Assembly: GCA_019416455.1 (NCBI GenBank)
Contig: DXXG01000028.1
Coordinates: 124,001 to 188,000 of the forward strand
Length of the DNA: 64,000 nucleotides
Reading direction: 5' to 3'
Source: Clostridiales bacterium
GTDB taxonomy: Bacteria > Bacillota > Clostridia > Oscillospirales > Acutalibacteraceae
A program made the translations under genes and the position numbers. The notes below the pieces were generated by a model. It searched no databases. It was not told the origin of the DNA and saw only the letters and a list, made by a program, of their open reading frames with translations. Below are positions 15,929 through 24,334 of the stretch, in pieces; positions within the stretch are counted from its first letter, which is position 1, and every line of letters starts with the position of its first letter.

Positions 15929-15957
15929 ATTGTACTACCGGTCGGGGAAAATTTCAA
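15929..15957 (-). promoter_or_regulatory. Sigma-A promoter of pduL
   Basis: TTGAAA and TACAAT with a 17-nt spacer on the minus strand; the predicted start is about 35 nt before the GTG. Confidence 0.7.
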
Positions 15958-15963
15958 TGGGAA

Positions 15964-15992
15964 TTTACAAGGCCTTTTCCCTGTGTTAGAAT
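15964..15992 (+). promoter_or_regulatory. Sigma-A promoter of the uracil-DNA glycosylase gene
   Basis: TTTACA and TAGAAT with a 17-nt spacer. Its -35 box begins 7 nt from the -35 of the divergent pduL promoter, so the two promoters are back to back. Confidence 0.65.
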
Positions 15993-16022
15993 GAAGAAAA
16001 ACATGCCCGAGGAGAACGCTGT

Positions 16023-16601
16023 ATGATCAATCATTGGAACGAATTGGAGGAAACCTGCCTGGCCTGCCAAAAATGCTCCCTGTGTGAGACACGGCATCAT
16101 GTGGTGTTTGGGGTGGGGAATCCCAAGGCCAAGGTGATGTTTGTGGGAGAAGGCCCAGGAGAGAACGAGGACCTGCAAGGTGAACCCTTTGTGGGCCGGG
16201 GCGGACAACTGCTGGACAAAATGCTGGCTGCCGTTGACCTGGACCGAAATACCAACATCTATATTACAAATATCGTCAAGTGCCGTCCTCCCCAAAACCG
16301 AGATCCTCTGCCGGGTGAGCAGGAGGCGTGTATCGGGTATCTGCGGAACCAGTTCGCCCTGCTCCGTCCCAAGATCCTGGTGTGTTTAGGGCGCATCGCG
16401 GGACAGAAGCTGATCAAGCCAGACCTGAAGATTACGAAGGAGCACGGCATTTTCTTTGAGAAAGGCGGCATCCTGATGATGGCAACCCTCCACCCCGCCG
16501 CTCTGCTGCGGAATCCCGCTCAAAAACCTGCCGCTTTCGAGGATTACCTTAAGTTGCGGGAAAAGATCGATGAACTTGGCTGCGACGTAGCCAAACAGTG
16601 A
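16023..16601 (+). CDS. Family 4 uracil-DNA glycosylase (4Fe-4S)
   Basis: It removes uracil from DNA. The 192-residue protein carries an N-terminal Cys cluster (CLACQKCSLC, residues 12-21) and two later Cys (in IVKCRPP and EACIGYL) for the 4Fe-4S cluster, motif 1 GEGPGENEDLQG and motif 2 HPAALLR. The length is normal for the family. An AGGAGAACGCT ribosome site precedes the ATG. It is a single gene with its own promoter and terminator. Confidence 0.9.
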   Translation: MINHWNELEETCLACQKCSLCETRHHVVFGVGNPKAKVMFVGEGPGENEDLQGEPFVGRGGQLLDKMLAAVDLDRNTNIYITNIVKCRPPQNRDPLPGEQEACIGYLRNQFALLRPKILVCLGRIAGQKLIKPDLKITKEHGIFFEKGGILMMATLHPAALLRNPAQKPAAFEDYLKLREKIDELGCDVAKQ

Positions 16602-16603
16602 CG

Positions 16604-16637
16604 AAAAGGACGTTCCCTTTGCCGGGAACGTCCTTTT
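16604..16637. terminator. Terminator between the UDG and flippase-like genes
   Basis: AAAAGGACGTTCCC (16604-16617) pairs with GGGAACGTCCTTTT (16623-16636). It is symmetric, so it may serve both convergent genes. Confidence 0.75.
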
Positions 16638-16655
16638 GAATTATCATTTTGCAGA

Positions 16656-17768
16656 TCACTCATCACTGCTAGTAGGCAAAGCAGCCGCTTCCCGCAGCTT
16701 TTTCCGCCGATACCAGAATTGATCCGCCACCACGAACACCGCGCCGGCAATGACTACCAAATAATAGGTGAAAAACCGCCACACCATCACAGCGGCGTAC
16801 AGGTCGTCGTTGACAAAGTAGTTTTGGAAAAAGGAACTGAACCCGATCTCCTGGGCGCCGGAAGCACCCGGCATGGGCATGAAGGAAACAGAGACCTGAA
16901 GCAAACTCTGCACCGCTACGATCTCAAAATAGCTCACATTGTGATAACCAAATGCCCGGAAAATGAAATAGATCACGCTCATCTGCACGATGAACTGAGG
17001 TATGGACAGCAGCACTCCGGCCACAAGGCTTTTCTGCTTGCCTTTGAAATCATCGGTATAGCTGTTGAAATCCGCCTGAAACCGGTCGATGGTCTCATAC
17101 ATTCCCTCCCGTTTCCGTAAAAAACGGAATTTACTTACCAGCCATTTGGCGAACCGGCAAAGCACCCGTGAGACGGGTTTAAAAAACAGGGACACGAAAA
17201 AGAGGATGGAAAACCCATTGATGGCGATCCCTAGGATAGCAAACGGGATTATGGTAGGATTGTCCGTCTGGAGCTTACCGTACATGCCGATCAGGCTGGC
17301 CACGGAGACCACCACGAAACCGCACTGAAAACACACAAACTTGATGATGAGCACCGCTGTGGAAATACCCACAGGGATCTTGTCTCGGAGGAGATAAGCC
17401 GCCTGCATAGGCTGGCCGCCTGTGGAACTAGGGGTGATATAGGAATAATACAACCCCAACAAGGCGTTTTTCTGACCACTTAAAAAGCTGATATGATATC
17501 CCTGACTGCGCAGCAGCAGCCGGAAGATCTCGCCTTCAAAGACGAAGTACACCAGTATGATCAAAATACCCAGCGTCAAAAAACCGGGCGTCAAATTGCT
17601 GATGGTATGAAACACATCTCCAAATTTCTGGTTGAACAGACCAAACAGCAGGACCGCTACAATGGTCGCGGCGATGTAGAGCATACTCCAAGGGATCTTT
17701 CTCTTTTTCTTCTGGCTAGGCTGTCCCTCTTGAGCCTGCTCCTGAACATTCTTTTCCATAATTTCCAT
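16656..17768 (-). CDS. YbhN/UPF0104-type flippase-like membrane protein
   Basis: A 370-residue polytopic protein of the lysylphosphatidylglycerol synthetase transmembrane (MprF/AglD-like) family. Typical are YYSYITPSSTGGQPMQAAYL, the conserved PSSTGGQP stretch, and MPGASGAQEIGFSSFF near the C-terminus; about eight helices are predicted. The N-terminus is a cytoplasmic, Gln/Lys-rich tail. There is no C-terminal acyltransferase domain, so it is not a full MprF and may move lipid-linked substrates. It is probably expressed alone. Confidence 0.75.
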   Translation of the reverse strand: MEIMEKNVQEQAQEGQPSQKKKRKIPWSMLYIAATIVAVLLFGLFNQKFGDVFHTISNLTPGFLTLGILIILVYFVFEGEIFRLLLRSQGYHISFLSGQKNALLGLYYSYITPSSTGGQPMQAAYLLRDKIPVGISTAVLIIKFVCFQCGFVVVSVASLIGMYGKLQTDNPTIIPFAILGIAINGFSILFFVSLFFKPVSRVLCRFAKWLVSKFRFLRKREGMYETIDRFQADFNSYTDDFKGKQKSLVAGVLLSIPQFIVQMSVIYFIFRAFGYHNVSYFEIVAVQSLLQVSVSFMPMPGASGAQEIGFSSFFQNYFVNDDLYAAVMVWRFFTYYLVVIAGAVFVVADQFWYRRKKLREAAALPTSSDE

Positions 17769-17928
17769 GTTTCACCGTTCCGTTATCTCAAAATAGGGCA
17801 TTTATCGCCGCCAAACTCGCTTGGAGGGTCTCATTTACAGCCCGCATTCTTACGTTCTTTTAATATTGTATCATATTGGGCCTATCAGAACCAATACAGC
17901 AGCCTTACCGGTTTCTTACGATCTTCTT

Positions 17929-18699
17929 TCACTTCCCTGCCTGATCGTAGATAGCCTTGAGTCCATCCAAAAGCAAGGTATCGCTGTATTCCACTTTTCG
18001 GCGGCAATGCTCCACTACCAACCCCGCCAATCCACCGGTAGCGATCACGCGGCAGGGATAACCCAGTTCTTCTTCCATCCTGTCACACAGGCCGTCCAAC
18101 AGAGCGGCAGCGCCAAAAAGCACGCCCGACTGAAGGCATTCCGCCGTGTCCCGCCCTACAACGTGAGCAGGCGTATCCAGGCTCACCGAGGAAAGCAGCG
18201 CCGCGCGGCTGGTCAACGCGTCCAGGGATACCCCTACGCCGGGAACGATGGCTCCTCCCACCATGACTCCCTCACGGTCCAGCACAGCCAAAGTTGTGGC
18301 AGTACCCATGTCCACCACAATGCAGGGATAGGAAAACCGTGCTTTGGCCCCCATGCATCCGGCAATCAAGTCGGGGCCGGTGGTCTCGGGCCTGGTGATA
18401 CCGATGGAAAAGAACTCCTTGACCGCTTGATAATCCACCACAAGTGGTGTCACGGAAAAGAGCTTCTCCACTGCGTGGGACAGGTACCCTGTCAATTTGG
18501 GAACCACAGAACTGAGTACCGCTCCCGTGATATTGGCCCGGCGAACACCGTAAAGATGGAGGATATCCCGCAGCTCAATAGCGTATTGGTCCTCCATCCG
18601 GGATGCGTCTGTCGCCATGCGTGAAACAAAGCGAAGGTCCTCCCCATCAAACACACCAACGGTGATGTTGGTATTCCCTACGTCCAGTGCTAAGATCAT
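17929..18699 (-). CDS. coaX: Type III pantothenate kinase
   Basis: It phosphorylates pantothenate in the first step of coenzyme A synthesis, using the ASKHA fold. The 256-residue protein begins MILALDVGNTNITVGVFDG, with the family phosphate-binding DVGNTN, and has VDMGTATTLAV, GGAIVPGVG and ATGGLAGLV. AGGAGGGGACAAT precedes the ATG. It stands alone with its own promoter; the usual birA and dus neighbours are absent. Confidence 0.93.
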   Translation of the reverse strand: MILALDVGNTNITVGVFDGEDLRFVSRMATDASRMEDQYAIELRDILHLYGVRRANITGAVLSSVVPKLTGYLSHAVEKLFSVTPLVVDYQAVKEFFSIGITRPETTGPDLIAGCMGAKARFSYPCIVVDMGTATTLAVLDREGVMVGGAIVPGVGVSLDALTSRAALLSSVSLDTPAHVVGRDTAECLQSGVLFGAAALLDGLCDRMEEELGYPCRVIATGGLAGLVVEHCRRKVEYSDTLLLDGLKAIYDQAGK

Positions 18700-18782
18700 A
18701 TTGTCCCCTCCTATTTATCCCGGCATGGCACCATCATTGCATATGGGCATGCCACATTTCCTGGGTCTTGCATCTTTCGGCT

Positions 18783-18811
18783 ATTATAGCATACTTTTTT
18801 CCCCTGCGGAA
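18783..18811 (-). promoter_or_regulatory. Extended -10 promoter of coaX
   Basis: TGCTATAAT on the minus strand with a weak TTCCGC 17 nt upstream. The leader is about 80 nt and contains GGCATG/CATGCC repeats. Confidence 0.55.
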
Positions 18812-18875
18812 GCACTCTTCACCAGGTTCTCTCGGGAATTTGGCTGGAGGTCATCTTGTTTCGAAAATCAGATAG

Positions 18876-18934
18876 TATAGGCTAACACGTTGACTTTTGC
18901 AATTTGTTGTGCTAGTTTTTTATAGGTGACTAAC
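18876..18934 (+). promoter_or_regulatory. feo promoter region with repeated TATAGG-CTAAC motif
   Basis: TTGACT (18890-18895) lies 17 nt from TAGTTT (18913-18918). The promoter is flanked by two similar motifs, TATAGGCTAACACG at 18876 and TATAGGTGACTAACTCG at 18921. TAGGCTAAC resembles a half-site of DtxR/IdeR-type iron regulators, which would fit feoAB, but this is inference. Apart from this region and two small hairpins before feoA, the 18700-19026 gap is empty. Confidence 0.45.
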
Positions 18935-19026
18935 TCGAAACCCGTGGGGAGCCTGTAAAACGGTCCTCCACGTTTTGATGCCGCTTCCCTGCGGCGATCT
19001 TTTTAGGAGAAATGAGGGGTCCTGTT

Positions 19027-19272
19027 ATGACATTACAAGAAGGGAAAGCGGGTTCCCGGTATCTGGTGAAAAAATTGGAGCTTCCCGTAAGCCTGGAACG
19101 GCGTTTGGAAGCCTTGGGGCTCATTGAAGGAAGCGTGGTCTCCGTAATGCGAAAGAAGCACCGGGGCGCCATGATCATCAAGGTACGGGGCACAAGATTC
19201 GCTGTGGGCTGGGGGATCTCCACCCACATCCAGGTGTCCAATATTCCGCAAATCCAGGGAGGTCAGAGATAA
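19027..19272 (+). CDS. feoA: Ferrous iron transport protein A
   Basis: A small SH3-like protein that supports FeoB. The 81-residue product MTLQEGKAGSRYLVKKL shows the FeoA core LGLIEGSVVSVMRKKHRGAMIIKVRGTRFAVG (given in outline). I start at the second ATG (19027), which matches family N-termini and has AGGGG upstream; the first ATG at 19012 is possible. The stop overlaps the feoB ATG by a base, giving coupled translation. Confidence 0.88.
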   Translation: MTLQEGKAGSRYLVKKLELPVSLERRLEALGLIEGSVVSVMRKKHRGAMIIKVRGTRFAVGWGISTHIQVSNIPQIQGGQR

Positions 19273-21317
19273 TGGCACACGAATTGACCATCGGGTTTGT
19301 GGGAAACCCGAACTGCGGAAAGACCACACTGTTCAACGCCTACACCGGCGCTAATCTGAAGGTAGCCAACTGGCCGGGCGTTACCGTGGAAAAGAAAGAA
19401 GGACTGTTCCAGTTCCACGACCACGAATACAAGCTGGTAGACCTGCCCGGTACATACAGCCTCACCTCCTACACCATGGAGGAACAGGTGACACGGCAAT
19501 ACATTCTCAGTGACGATGTGGACGTGATCATCGATGTGGCGGACGCTTCCGCTTTGGAACGCAATCTGTATCTGGCTTTGCAGCTCATCGAACTGGGTAA
19601 GCCTGTGATCTTGGCGCTGAACATGATGGACATCGTCCAGAAACGTGGCATGGAGATCGACCTGCACCGGCTGCCGGAGATGCTGGGCATCCCTGTGATC
19701 CCTGTCTCGGCCCGGCGCAAGACTGGTTTGGATATTCTCATGCACGCAGCTGCCCACCACAAAGACCACTCCGAGGATGCCACGCTCATTCATCATCACA
19801 CGGAGCAGACCCGCCACCGCCATGACCACCATGATGAATACGTGATGGTGTACAGTGACGAGATCGAGGATAAGATCGACCTGCTGATGGACGAGCTGGA
19901 GCGGCGTTACCCGGAATTGACCAATCTGCGGTGGCATGCCATTAAGCTGCTGGAAAACGACAAGGAGATCACCCGGGACTACCCGGTGGACCTGCCCCAG
20001 GTGTTGGACCGCAGCTACGAAAAGGACATCATCAACCAGAAATACGACTTTATCGATGAAGTCATCCAGGAAGTCCTGGTGAACAAATCCAAAAAGGAGG
20101 CCATCACTGACAAGGCTGACCAGCTGCTAACCCATCCGGTGCTGGGCTTCCCCATTTTCCTGTGCATCATGGCCCTGGTGTTCTTCCTTACCTTCACCGT
20201 GGGTGACTGGCTGAAAGGGTACTTCCAGATGGGGCTTGACGCTATTTCCGACGGGGTGCTGTTTGGTTTGGAATCTCTCCATGTGGCGCCCATGCTCATC
20301 TCCCTGATCGTAGATGGCATTATCGCCGGTGTGGGAGGTATCCTTCTGTTCCTGCCCAATATTTTCATCCTGTTCTTGGCTTTGGCCTTTTTGGAGGACA
20401 GCGGTTACATGTCCCGTGTAGCCTATGTGATGGACAGCATCATGGGCAGACTGGGGTTATCCGGCCGGTCCTTCATTCCCATGATCTTGGGCTTTGGCTG
20501 TACGGTCCCTGCCATTATGGCTTCCCGGGCTTTGGAGAACAAACGGGACCGGTATAAGACCATGCTCATCACGCCTTTCATGTCATGCAGCGCGCGGCTT
20601 CCCATTTATCTGTTGTTCTCTCAGCTGTTCTTCCCGGAGAACGCCATGTTGGTGGCTTATTCCATGTATTTGCTGGGGATCGCGGTGGCTATCCTCTGTG
20701 CCTTCCTCATGCACCTGATAGACCGGAAAAAGCAGAAAGAGAACGCCCTTCTCATTGAGCTGCCGGAGTACAAGGCTCCCAGCGCCAGGACCATCGCCAT
20801 TTACGTATGGGAAAAAGTGAAGGACTACCTGACCAAGGCGGGCACCACCATCTTTGTGGCATCCATCATCATGTGGCTGCTGCTTAACTTCGGACCCTCC
20901 GGCTATTCTCAGGACATGTCCCAGACCTTCGGCTCCATGATTGGCCGGTTGATTGTCCCCTTCTTCGTGCCCATCGGGCTGGGATTCTGGCAGATCGTAG
21001 TAGCGCTGATCGCCGGTATCTCCGCCAAGGAAGTGGTTGTCTCCAGCTGCGCGGTGCTCTTCGGCGTGACCAGCATCACTTCCGCCGAGGGCATGACCTC
21101 ACTCATGGGCTCTCTGGGCACCATTGGCTTCGGTCCTTTGAATGCGCTGGCCCTGATGACTTTCTCCCTGCTGTATGTTCCCTGCGCGGCCACCTTGGCC
21201 ACTATCAAGAAGGAAACCGGCAGCTGGGCCTGGACCGGCATGACTGCCCTGTTCCAAATCATTGTCGCCTGGGTGGTCACCTTTGCCGTGTACCACATTG
21301 GCCTGCTGTTTGTGTGA
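19272..21317 (+). CDS. feoB: Ferrous iron transporter B
   Basis: Main Fe2+ uptake protein of the membrane, 681 residues. The N-terminal GTPase domain has G1 GNPNCGKTT, switch I NWPGVTVEKKEG, G3 DLPGTYSL and G4 NMMD; a His-rich insert (HHHTEQTRHRHDHHDE, about residues 175-190) sits in the cytoplasmic part. The membrane domain has the two Gate motifs (GFGCTVPAIMASRAL and the later EVVVSSCAVLF region) and about eight helices. The length is shorter than E. coli FeoB (773) but usual for Firmicutes. Confidence 0.95.
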   Translation: MAHELTIGFVGNPNCGKTTLFNAYTGANLKVANWPGVTVEKKEGLFQFHDHEYKLVDLPGTYSLTSYTMEEQVTRQYILSDDVDVIIDVADASALERNLYLALQLIELGKPVILALNMMDIVQKRGMEIDLHRLPEMLGIPVIPVSARRKTGLDILMHAAAHHKDHSEDATLIHHHTEQTRHRHDHHDEYVMVYSDEIEDKIDLLMDELERRYPELTNLRWHAIKLLENDKEITRDYPVDLPQVLDRSYEKDIINQKYDFIDEVIQEVLVNKSKKEAITDKADQLLTHPVLGFPIFLCIMALVFFLTFTVGDWLKGYFQMGLDAISDGVLFGLESLHVAPMLISLIVDGIIAGVGGILLFLPNIFILFLALAFLEDSGYMSRVAYVMDSIMGRLGLSGRSFIPMILGFGCTVPAIMASRALENKRDRYKTMLITPFMSCSARLPIYLLFSQLFFPENAMLVAYSMYLLGIAVAILCAFLMHLIDRKKQKENALLIELPEYKAPSARTIAIYVWEKVKDYLTKAGTTIFVASIIMWLLLNFGPSGYSQDMSQTFGSMIGRLIVPFFVPIGLGFWQIVVALIAGISAKEVVVSSCAVLFGVTSITSAEGMTSLMGSLGTIGFGPLNALALMTFSLLYVPCAATLATIKKETGSWAWTGMTALFQIIVAWVVTFAVYHIGLLFV

Positions 21318-21327
21318 GGACACACCT

Positions 21328-21471
21328 ATGGGTACTGTGATCACCACTCTGCTTGTGATTGCCATAGCTGTTGCAGTATTTTTTGCTGTACGTTCCATCC
21401 GTCGAAGGAAATCCTGTGGCGGGGACTGCGCTCATTGTTCAGGATGCCCCTCACGAAAACACAACACCTAA
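21328..21471 (+). CDS. FeoB-associated Cys-rich membrane peptide
   Basis: A 47-residue protein with one N-terminal helix (VITTLLVIAIAVAVFFAV), a basic stretch RSIRRRK and a Cys-rich tail SCGGDCAHCSGCPS with four Cys. This is the form of the FeoB-associated Cys-rich peptides found after feoB in many Firmicutes, which replace FeoC. It starts 10 nt after the feoB stop and is followed by a terminator, so it is the last gene of feoA-feoB. The Cys could hold Fe2+ or an iron-sulfur cluster. Confidence 0.85.
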   Translation: MGTVITTLLVIAIAVAVFFAVRSIRRRKSCGGDCAHCSGCPSRKHNT

Positions 21472-21478
21472 TAAAGTA

Positions 21479-21513
21479 AAAGGCCGCTGGGAATATTCTC
21501 AGCGGCTTTTTTT
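21479..21513 (+). terminator. Terminator of the feo operon
   Basis: GCCGCTG and CAGCGGC are paired, with seven T following (AGCGGCTTTTTTT). Confidence 0.85.
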
Positions 21514-21525
21514 GCTTATTACTTT

Positions 21526-22803
21526 TTACAGTTGGATCAGACCCTCATTGACCATTTCCTGAGCAGCCAGCAGCATACCCAGCTGACCGCTGTGGTAGTT
21601 GAGTCCACCCTGCATCCAGGCAGCGTAGGGTTCTCGGAGGGGGGCGTCAGCGGAAAGCTCAATGGAAGATCCCAAAGTGAATGCGCCGGCAGCCATGATC
21701 ACCTGGCTGTCGTAACCGGGCATGTCGCTGGGTTCCGGCACTACAAAGGAATCCACAGGGGCGCCCTTCTGCACACCACGGCAGAACGCGATCAAGTTCT
21801 GAGGATTTTCCAGCATCATCACTTGGATAATGTCCCCACGACGTTCCTCCACGGAAGGAGTGACGCCAAATCCCAGCTGGGAGAACAGCGCGGACGCGAA
21901 CACCGCGGTTTTCAAGGCCTCTCCAGCCACGTGAGGTGCGTGGAAAGCGCCCATGAACAACTCCCGGTTGTTTCCCAAGGTACAGCCGATCTCCCGCCCG
22001 GTGCCGGGAGTGGTAAGACGATAGGCGCAAAGCTCTACCAAGTCATGACGGCCAGCAATATATCCGCCTGTGGGAGCGATGCCGCCGCCAGGGTTCTTGA
22101 TGAGGGACCCGGCAATGATGTCGGCTCCCACTGCCAGAGGTTCCTCACGCTCCACGAACTCGCCGTAGCAGTTGTCCACCATGACAATGGCCTTGGGAGC
22201 TTTGCGCTTGGCGATCTTCACGATGGGGGCGATATCCGACACCCGCAGGGACGGACGCAGACTGTATCCACGGGAGCGCTGGATATAGATCATCTTGTAC
22301 TCCGGGGTGATACGCTGTTCCATGGCTTCCAGATCAGGCATGCCGTCGGGACGCAGGGTAATCTCCTCGTACTGGATACCGAACTCCTTCAAGGAGCCGG
22401 GCTCCTCCCTACCCTCCATGCCGATAACACCCTGGATGGTGTCGTAGGGAGTTCCAGTGACGCAGAGCATCTTGTCCCCGGGACGGAGCATACCGAACAG
22501 TGCTACCGTCAAGGTGTGAGTGCCGCTGACAAAATTATGGCGCACCAGGGCGTCCTCGGCGCCCAGAGCGGCAGCGTAGACCTGGTCCAGCACATCACGG
22601 CCCCGGTCTCCGTAACCATAGCCGGTGCTGCCCACAAAGTGGCTTTCGCTGACCCCGGCCTTATTGAAGGCCGCCAGCATTTTCTGCTGGTTATACCGCT
22701 GGATCTCCTCGATCTCCCGGAACTGAGGTTCTGCCAGCTCCTCCGCCCGTTGAGCGGCTTCCAACAGCTTGGGCGCTATCTGAAAATAAGGATATACGTT
22801 CAT
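21526..22803 (-). CDS. Methionine gamma-lyase-like / aluminium-resistance family PLP enzyme
   Basis: A 425-residue PLP-dependent enzyme of the Alum_res family, annotated in Firmicutes as methionine gamma-lyase-like. It has the N-terminal RYNQQKMLAAFNKAGVSE, the cofactor-site FVSGTHTLT, and the Schiff-base lysine in AGSLIKNPGGG. I start at 22803 (MNVYPYFQ) because GAGGAGAAGG lies just upstream; the listed upstream GTG codon overlaps that site. It lies 11 nt after the GNAT gene and is probably co-transcribed. The substrate is not proven in this family; the aluminium name is historical. Confidence 0.82.
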   Translation of the reverse strand: MNVYPYFQIAPKLLEAAQRAEELAEPQFREIEEIQRYNQQKMLAAFNKAGVSESHFVGSTGYGYGDRGRDVLDQVYAAALGAEDALVRHNFVSGTHTLTVALFGMLRPGDKMLCVTGTPYDTIQGVIGMEGREEPGSLKEFGIQYEEITLRPDGMPDLEAMEQRITPEYKMIYIQRSRGYSLRPSLRVSDIAPIVKIAKRKAPKAIVMVDNCYGEFVEREEPLAVGADIIAGSLIKNPGGGIAPTGGYIAGRHDLVELCAYRLTTPGTGREIGCTLGNNRELFMGAFHAPHVAGEALKTAVFASALFSQLGFGVTPSVEERRGDIIQVMMLENPQNLIAFCRGVQKGAPVDSFVVPEPSDMPGYDSQVIMAAGAFTLGSSIELSADAPLREPYAAWMQGGLNYHSGQLGMLLAAQEMVNEGLIQL

Positions 22804-22814
22804 TTGCCTTCTCC

Positions 22815-23543
22815 TCACAGCTTGGTATGGACCCAGGTATCCACTTTGGTATATCCCAGGACCTTGTAAAATTCTCTGTTCTTGTTCTGCTCCCGGAACA
22901 CGTAAACGGTTTTCCCCGGGAAATAACTCTCGATCCGCCGGACCAACGCAGAACCGATCCCCTGCCGGCGATGGTCTGCGGCCACGGCCAGTGCAGACAA
23001 GATCGCCCCACTATCACTGATAGAGGACACGACACCGCAGGCTTTCAGCCCATCCCCTCCCGGCACCGTGAGAGCTAACGCCCCATGATGCCGCAGTTTG
23101 TGGGAAAGGTCCAGGTAAAAAGGCTCGAACTCTTCCACCATGCCATTCTCTTCCAGCAAAGTAAAGATCTCCCGGATATTGACAGGAGGCGGCGGGCTGG
23201 GAGGATCTCCCGGTTGGATGGCCCGCTTGAGCACGTCCCCTGTGTCCGTGGGAACAAGCCCCATGGCGTCAGCATTGCGTACCGCGCAAAGGACTTCCCT
23301 TGTCCCTGCCATCTGGAGAAAGGCTCTGGCGGCTTCGCCGTTGATCACCGTACCGGAAAGGAGCATGGCGCCATCCACCAAGCAGTACACCACATCTTCT
23401 TCCGTATCCAGCCAGAAGCAGGCGAAGCTTCTGTCAAAACCGTAGACTGTGGCGATGGAAGCGATTTTACACCCAAAGGGTTTGTTCTCACACAAGGAAA
23501 GCAATTTCTGTCTATCCTTCTCCCGTTCCACAAAGCGGATCAT
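22815..23543 (-). CDS. GNAT-family N-acetyltransferase
   Basis: A 242-residue two-part protein. The C-terminal half is a GNAT fold with ISDSGAILSALAVAADHRRQGIGSALV, whose RRQGIG is the acetyl-CoA loop, and ends with the usual FYKVLGYTKVD. The N-terminal half (1-110) has no motif I recognise. Start at ATG 23543 is backed by GGGAGGAATGGT. The substrate is unknown. It precedes the PLP lyase by 11 nt and lies after the secG terminator. Confidence 0.8.
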   Translation of the reverse strand: MIRFVEREKDRQKLLSLCENKPFGCKIASIATVYGFDRSFACFWLDTEEDVVYCLVDGAMLLSGTVINGEAARAFLQMAGTREVLCAVRNADAMGLVPTDTGDVLKRAIQPGDPPSPPPPVNIREIFTLLEENGMVEEFEPFYLDLSHKLRHHGALALTVPGGDGLKACGVVSSISDSGAILSALAVAADHRRQGIGSALVRRIESYFPGKTVYVFREQNKNREFYKVLGYTKVDTWVHTKL

Positions 23544-23561
23544 ACCATTCCTCCCTTCTTC

Positions 23562-23597
23562 ACAGAAAAAACGCCCCGCAGGATCGCGGAGCGCGTT
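23562..23597 (-). terminator. Terminator after secG
   Basis: Minus-strand GCGCTCCGC pairs imperfectly with GCGGGGCG, followed by six T. It separates secG from the GNAT gene. Confidence 0.65.
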
Positions 23598-23646
23598 TCG
23601 TTCCAAATTGTGCATGCCCCTTTCGGAGCCAGATGGATCTTCGTCT

Positions 23647-23898
23647 TTATTTCACAACGAAATACATCAAGATGTTGGTCACGATAACCAGCACGAAGAA
23701 ACCAATAGCGATCACCTTGGTCCAGCGGCTGAGAAAAGCGTCCACAGACCGGGCCTTGTTCTTGGACAAGAAGGTGTCGGCACCGCCGGTGACCACGCCC
23801 AGGTTCTTCTGGCTGCCTTCCTGAAGCAGGATGACGATGATGATAGCGATTGCGAACAGCATCAGCACGATGCCAAGCACGATTGACAAAGCGTTCAT
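23647..23898 (-). CDS. secG: Preprotein translocase subunit SecG
   Basis: Small membrane subunit of the Sec translocon. The 83-residue product has two helices separated by the conserved LLQEGSQKNLGVVTGGADTFL loop (quoted in part: QEGSQKNLG and GGADTF). I start at 23898 (MNALSIVLG), the family N-terminus, with AGGAGG upstream; a longer frame to 24018 is implausible. The usual rnr-smpB neighbours are not here; rnr is at 57-59 kb. Confidence 0.92.
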   Translation of the reverse strand: MNALSIVLGIVLMLFAIAIIIVILLQEGSQKNLGVVTGGADTFLSKNKARSVDAFLSRWTKVIAIGFFVLVIVTNILMYFVVK

Positions 23899-24035
23899 TT
23901 GAGTCTGATTCCTCCTAAAGTCGTTCAACGTGTCCCCACTGAGGGCCACTCCCACCACATAAAAACTGTGGTTTTCACCGCCGACCCAGGGGTAGATGTT
24001 ACTCCGCAAGGCCTGCACTTTAAATTTCTTTGGCT

Positions 24036-24064
24036 ATCATACCATACCGAAGAAAAATTTGCAA
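24036..24064 (-). promoter_or_regulatory. Sigma-A promoter of secG
   Basis: TTGCAA (24059-24064) and TATGAT (24036-24041) with a 17-nt spacer on the minus strand; the leader is about 130 nt. Confidence 0.7.
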
Positions 24065-24140
24065 CCCGCAAAAAAGGAAAAATTTCCCGAAATACCCCTG
24101 TATATTTTTCTTCCTCCCTGCCCACACTAGGATCAAGCGG

Positions 24141-24293
24141 CCAGGAAAGCGTTTGCTGCCTGGAAGAACGATGATATTGTCCATAAGGACCGGAGCCTTC
24201 AGTGGTTTCGCGGCATATCAAAGTTCCACTGGGCTCCGGCTGCTCGCCCTTTGACGGCTCTCTTCGGAAAGCTGTCAAAGGGCCAGTTTTTTT
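24141..24293 (+). ncRNA. Possible structured small RNA with terminator
   Basis: On the plus strand, opposite to both neighbours, there are four consecutive hairpins. These are CCAGG/CCTGG (24141-24163), GTCC-ataa-GGAC (24179-24190), a 14-bp stem CCGGAGCC+CAGTGG with CCACTG+GGCTCCGG (24190-24239), and GCCCTTTGAC/GTCAAAGGGC (24246-24283) followed by seven T. The last is a textbook terminator, yet no plus-strand gene precedes it. I found no convincing promoter and no known RNA consensus (not SRP or tmRNA). Confidence 0.4.
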
Positions 24294-24304
24294 ATGGGCA
24301 GAAA

Positions 24305-24334
24305 ATTGACCCGCCGAAGGGCGGGTCAAAAAAT
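24305..24334 (-). terminator. Terminator after the sugar nucleotidyltransferase gene
   Basis: GACCCGCC and GGCGGGTC form a hairpin with a 4-nt loop; the minus-strand T-tract is short (AATTTT). Confidence 0.55.

Noticed and set aside
21526..22803. Aluminium-resistance protein as the functional call
   Set aside because: That name is historical; the sequence shows a PLP-dependent lyase-like enzyme, so resistance is not inferred.
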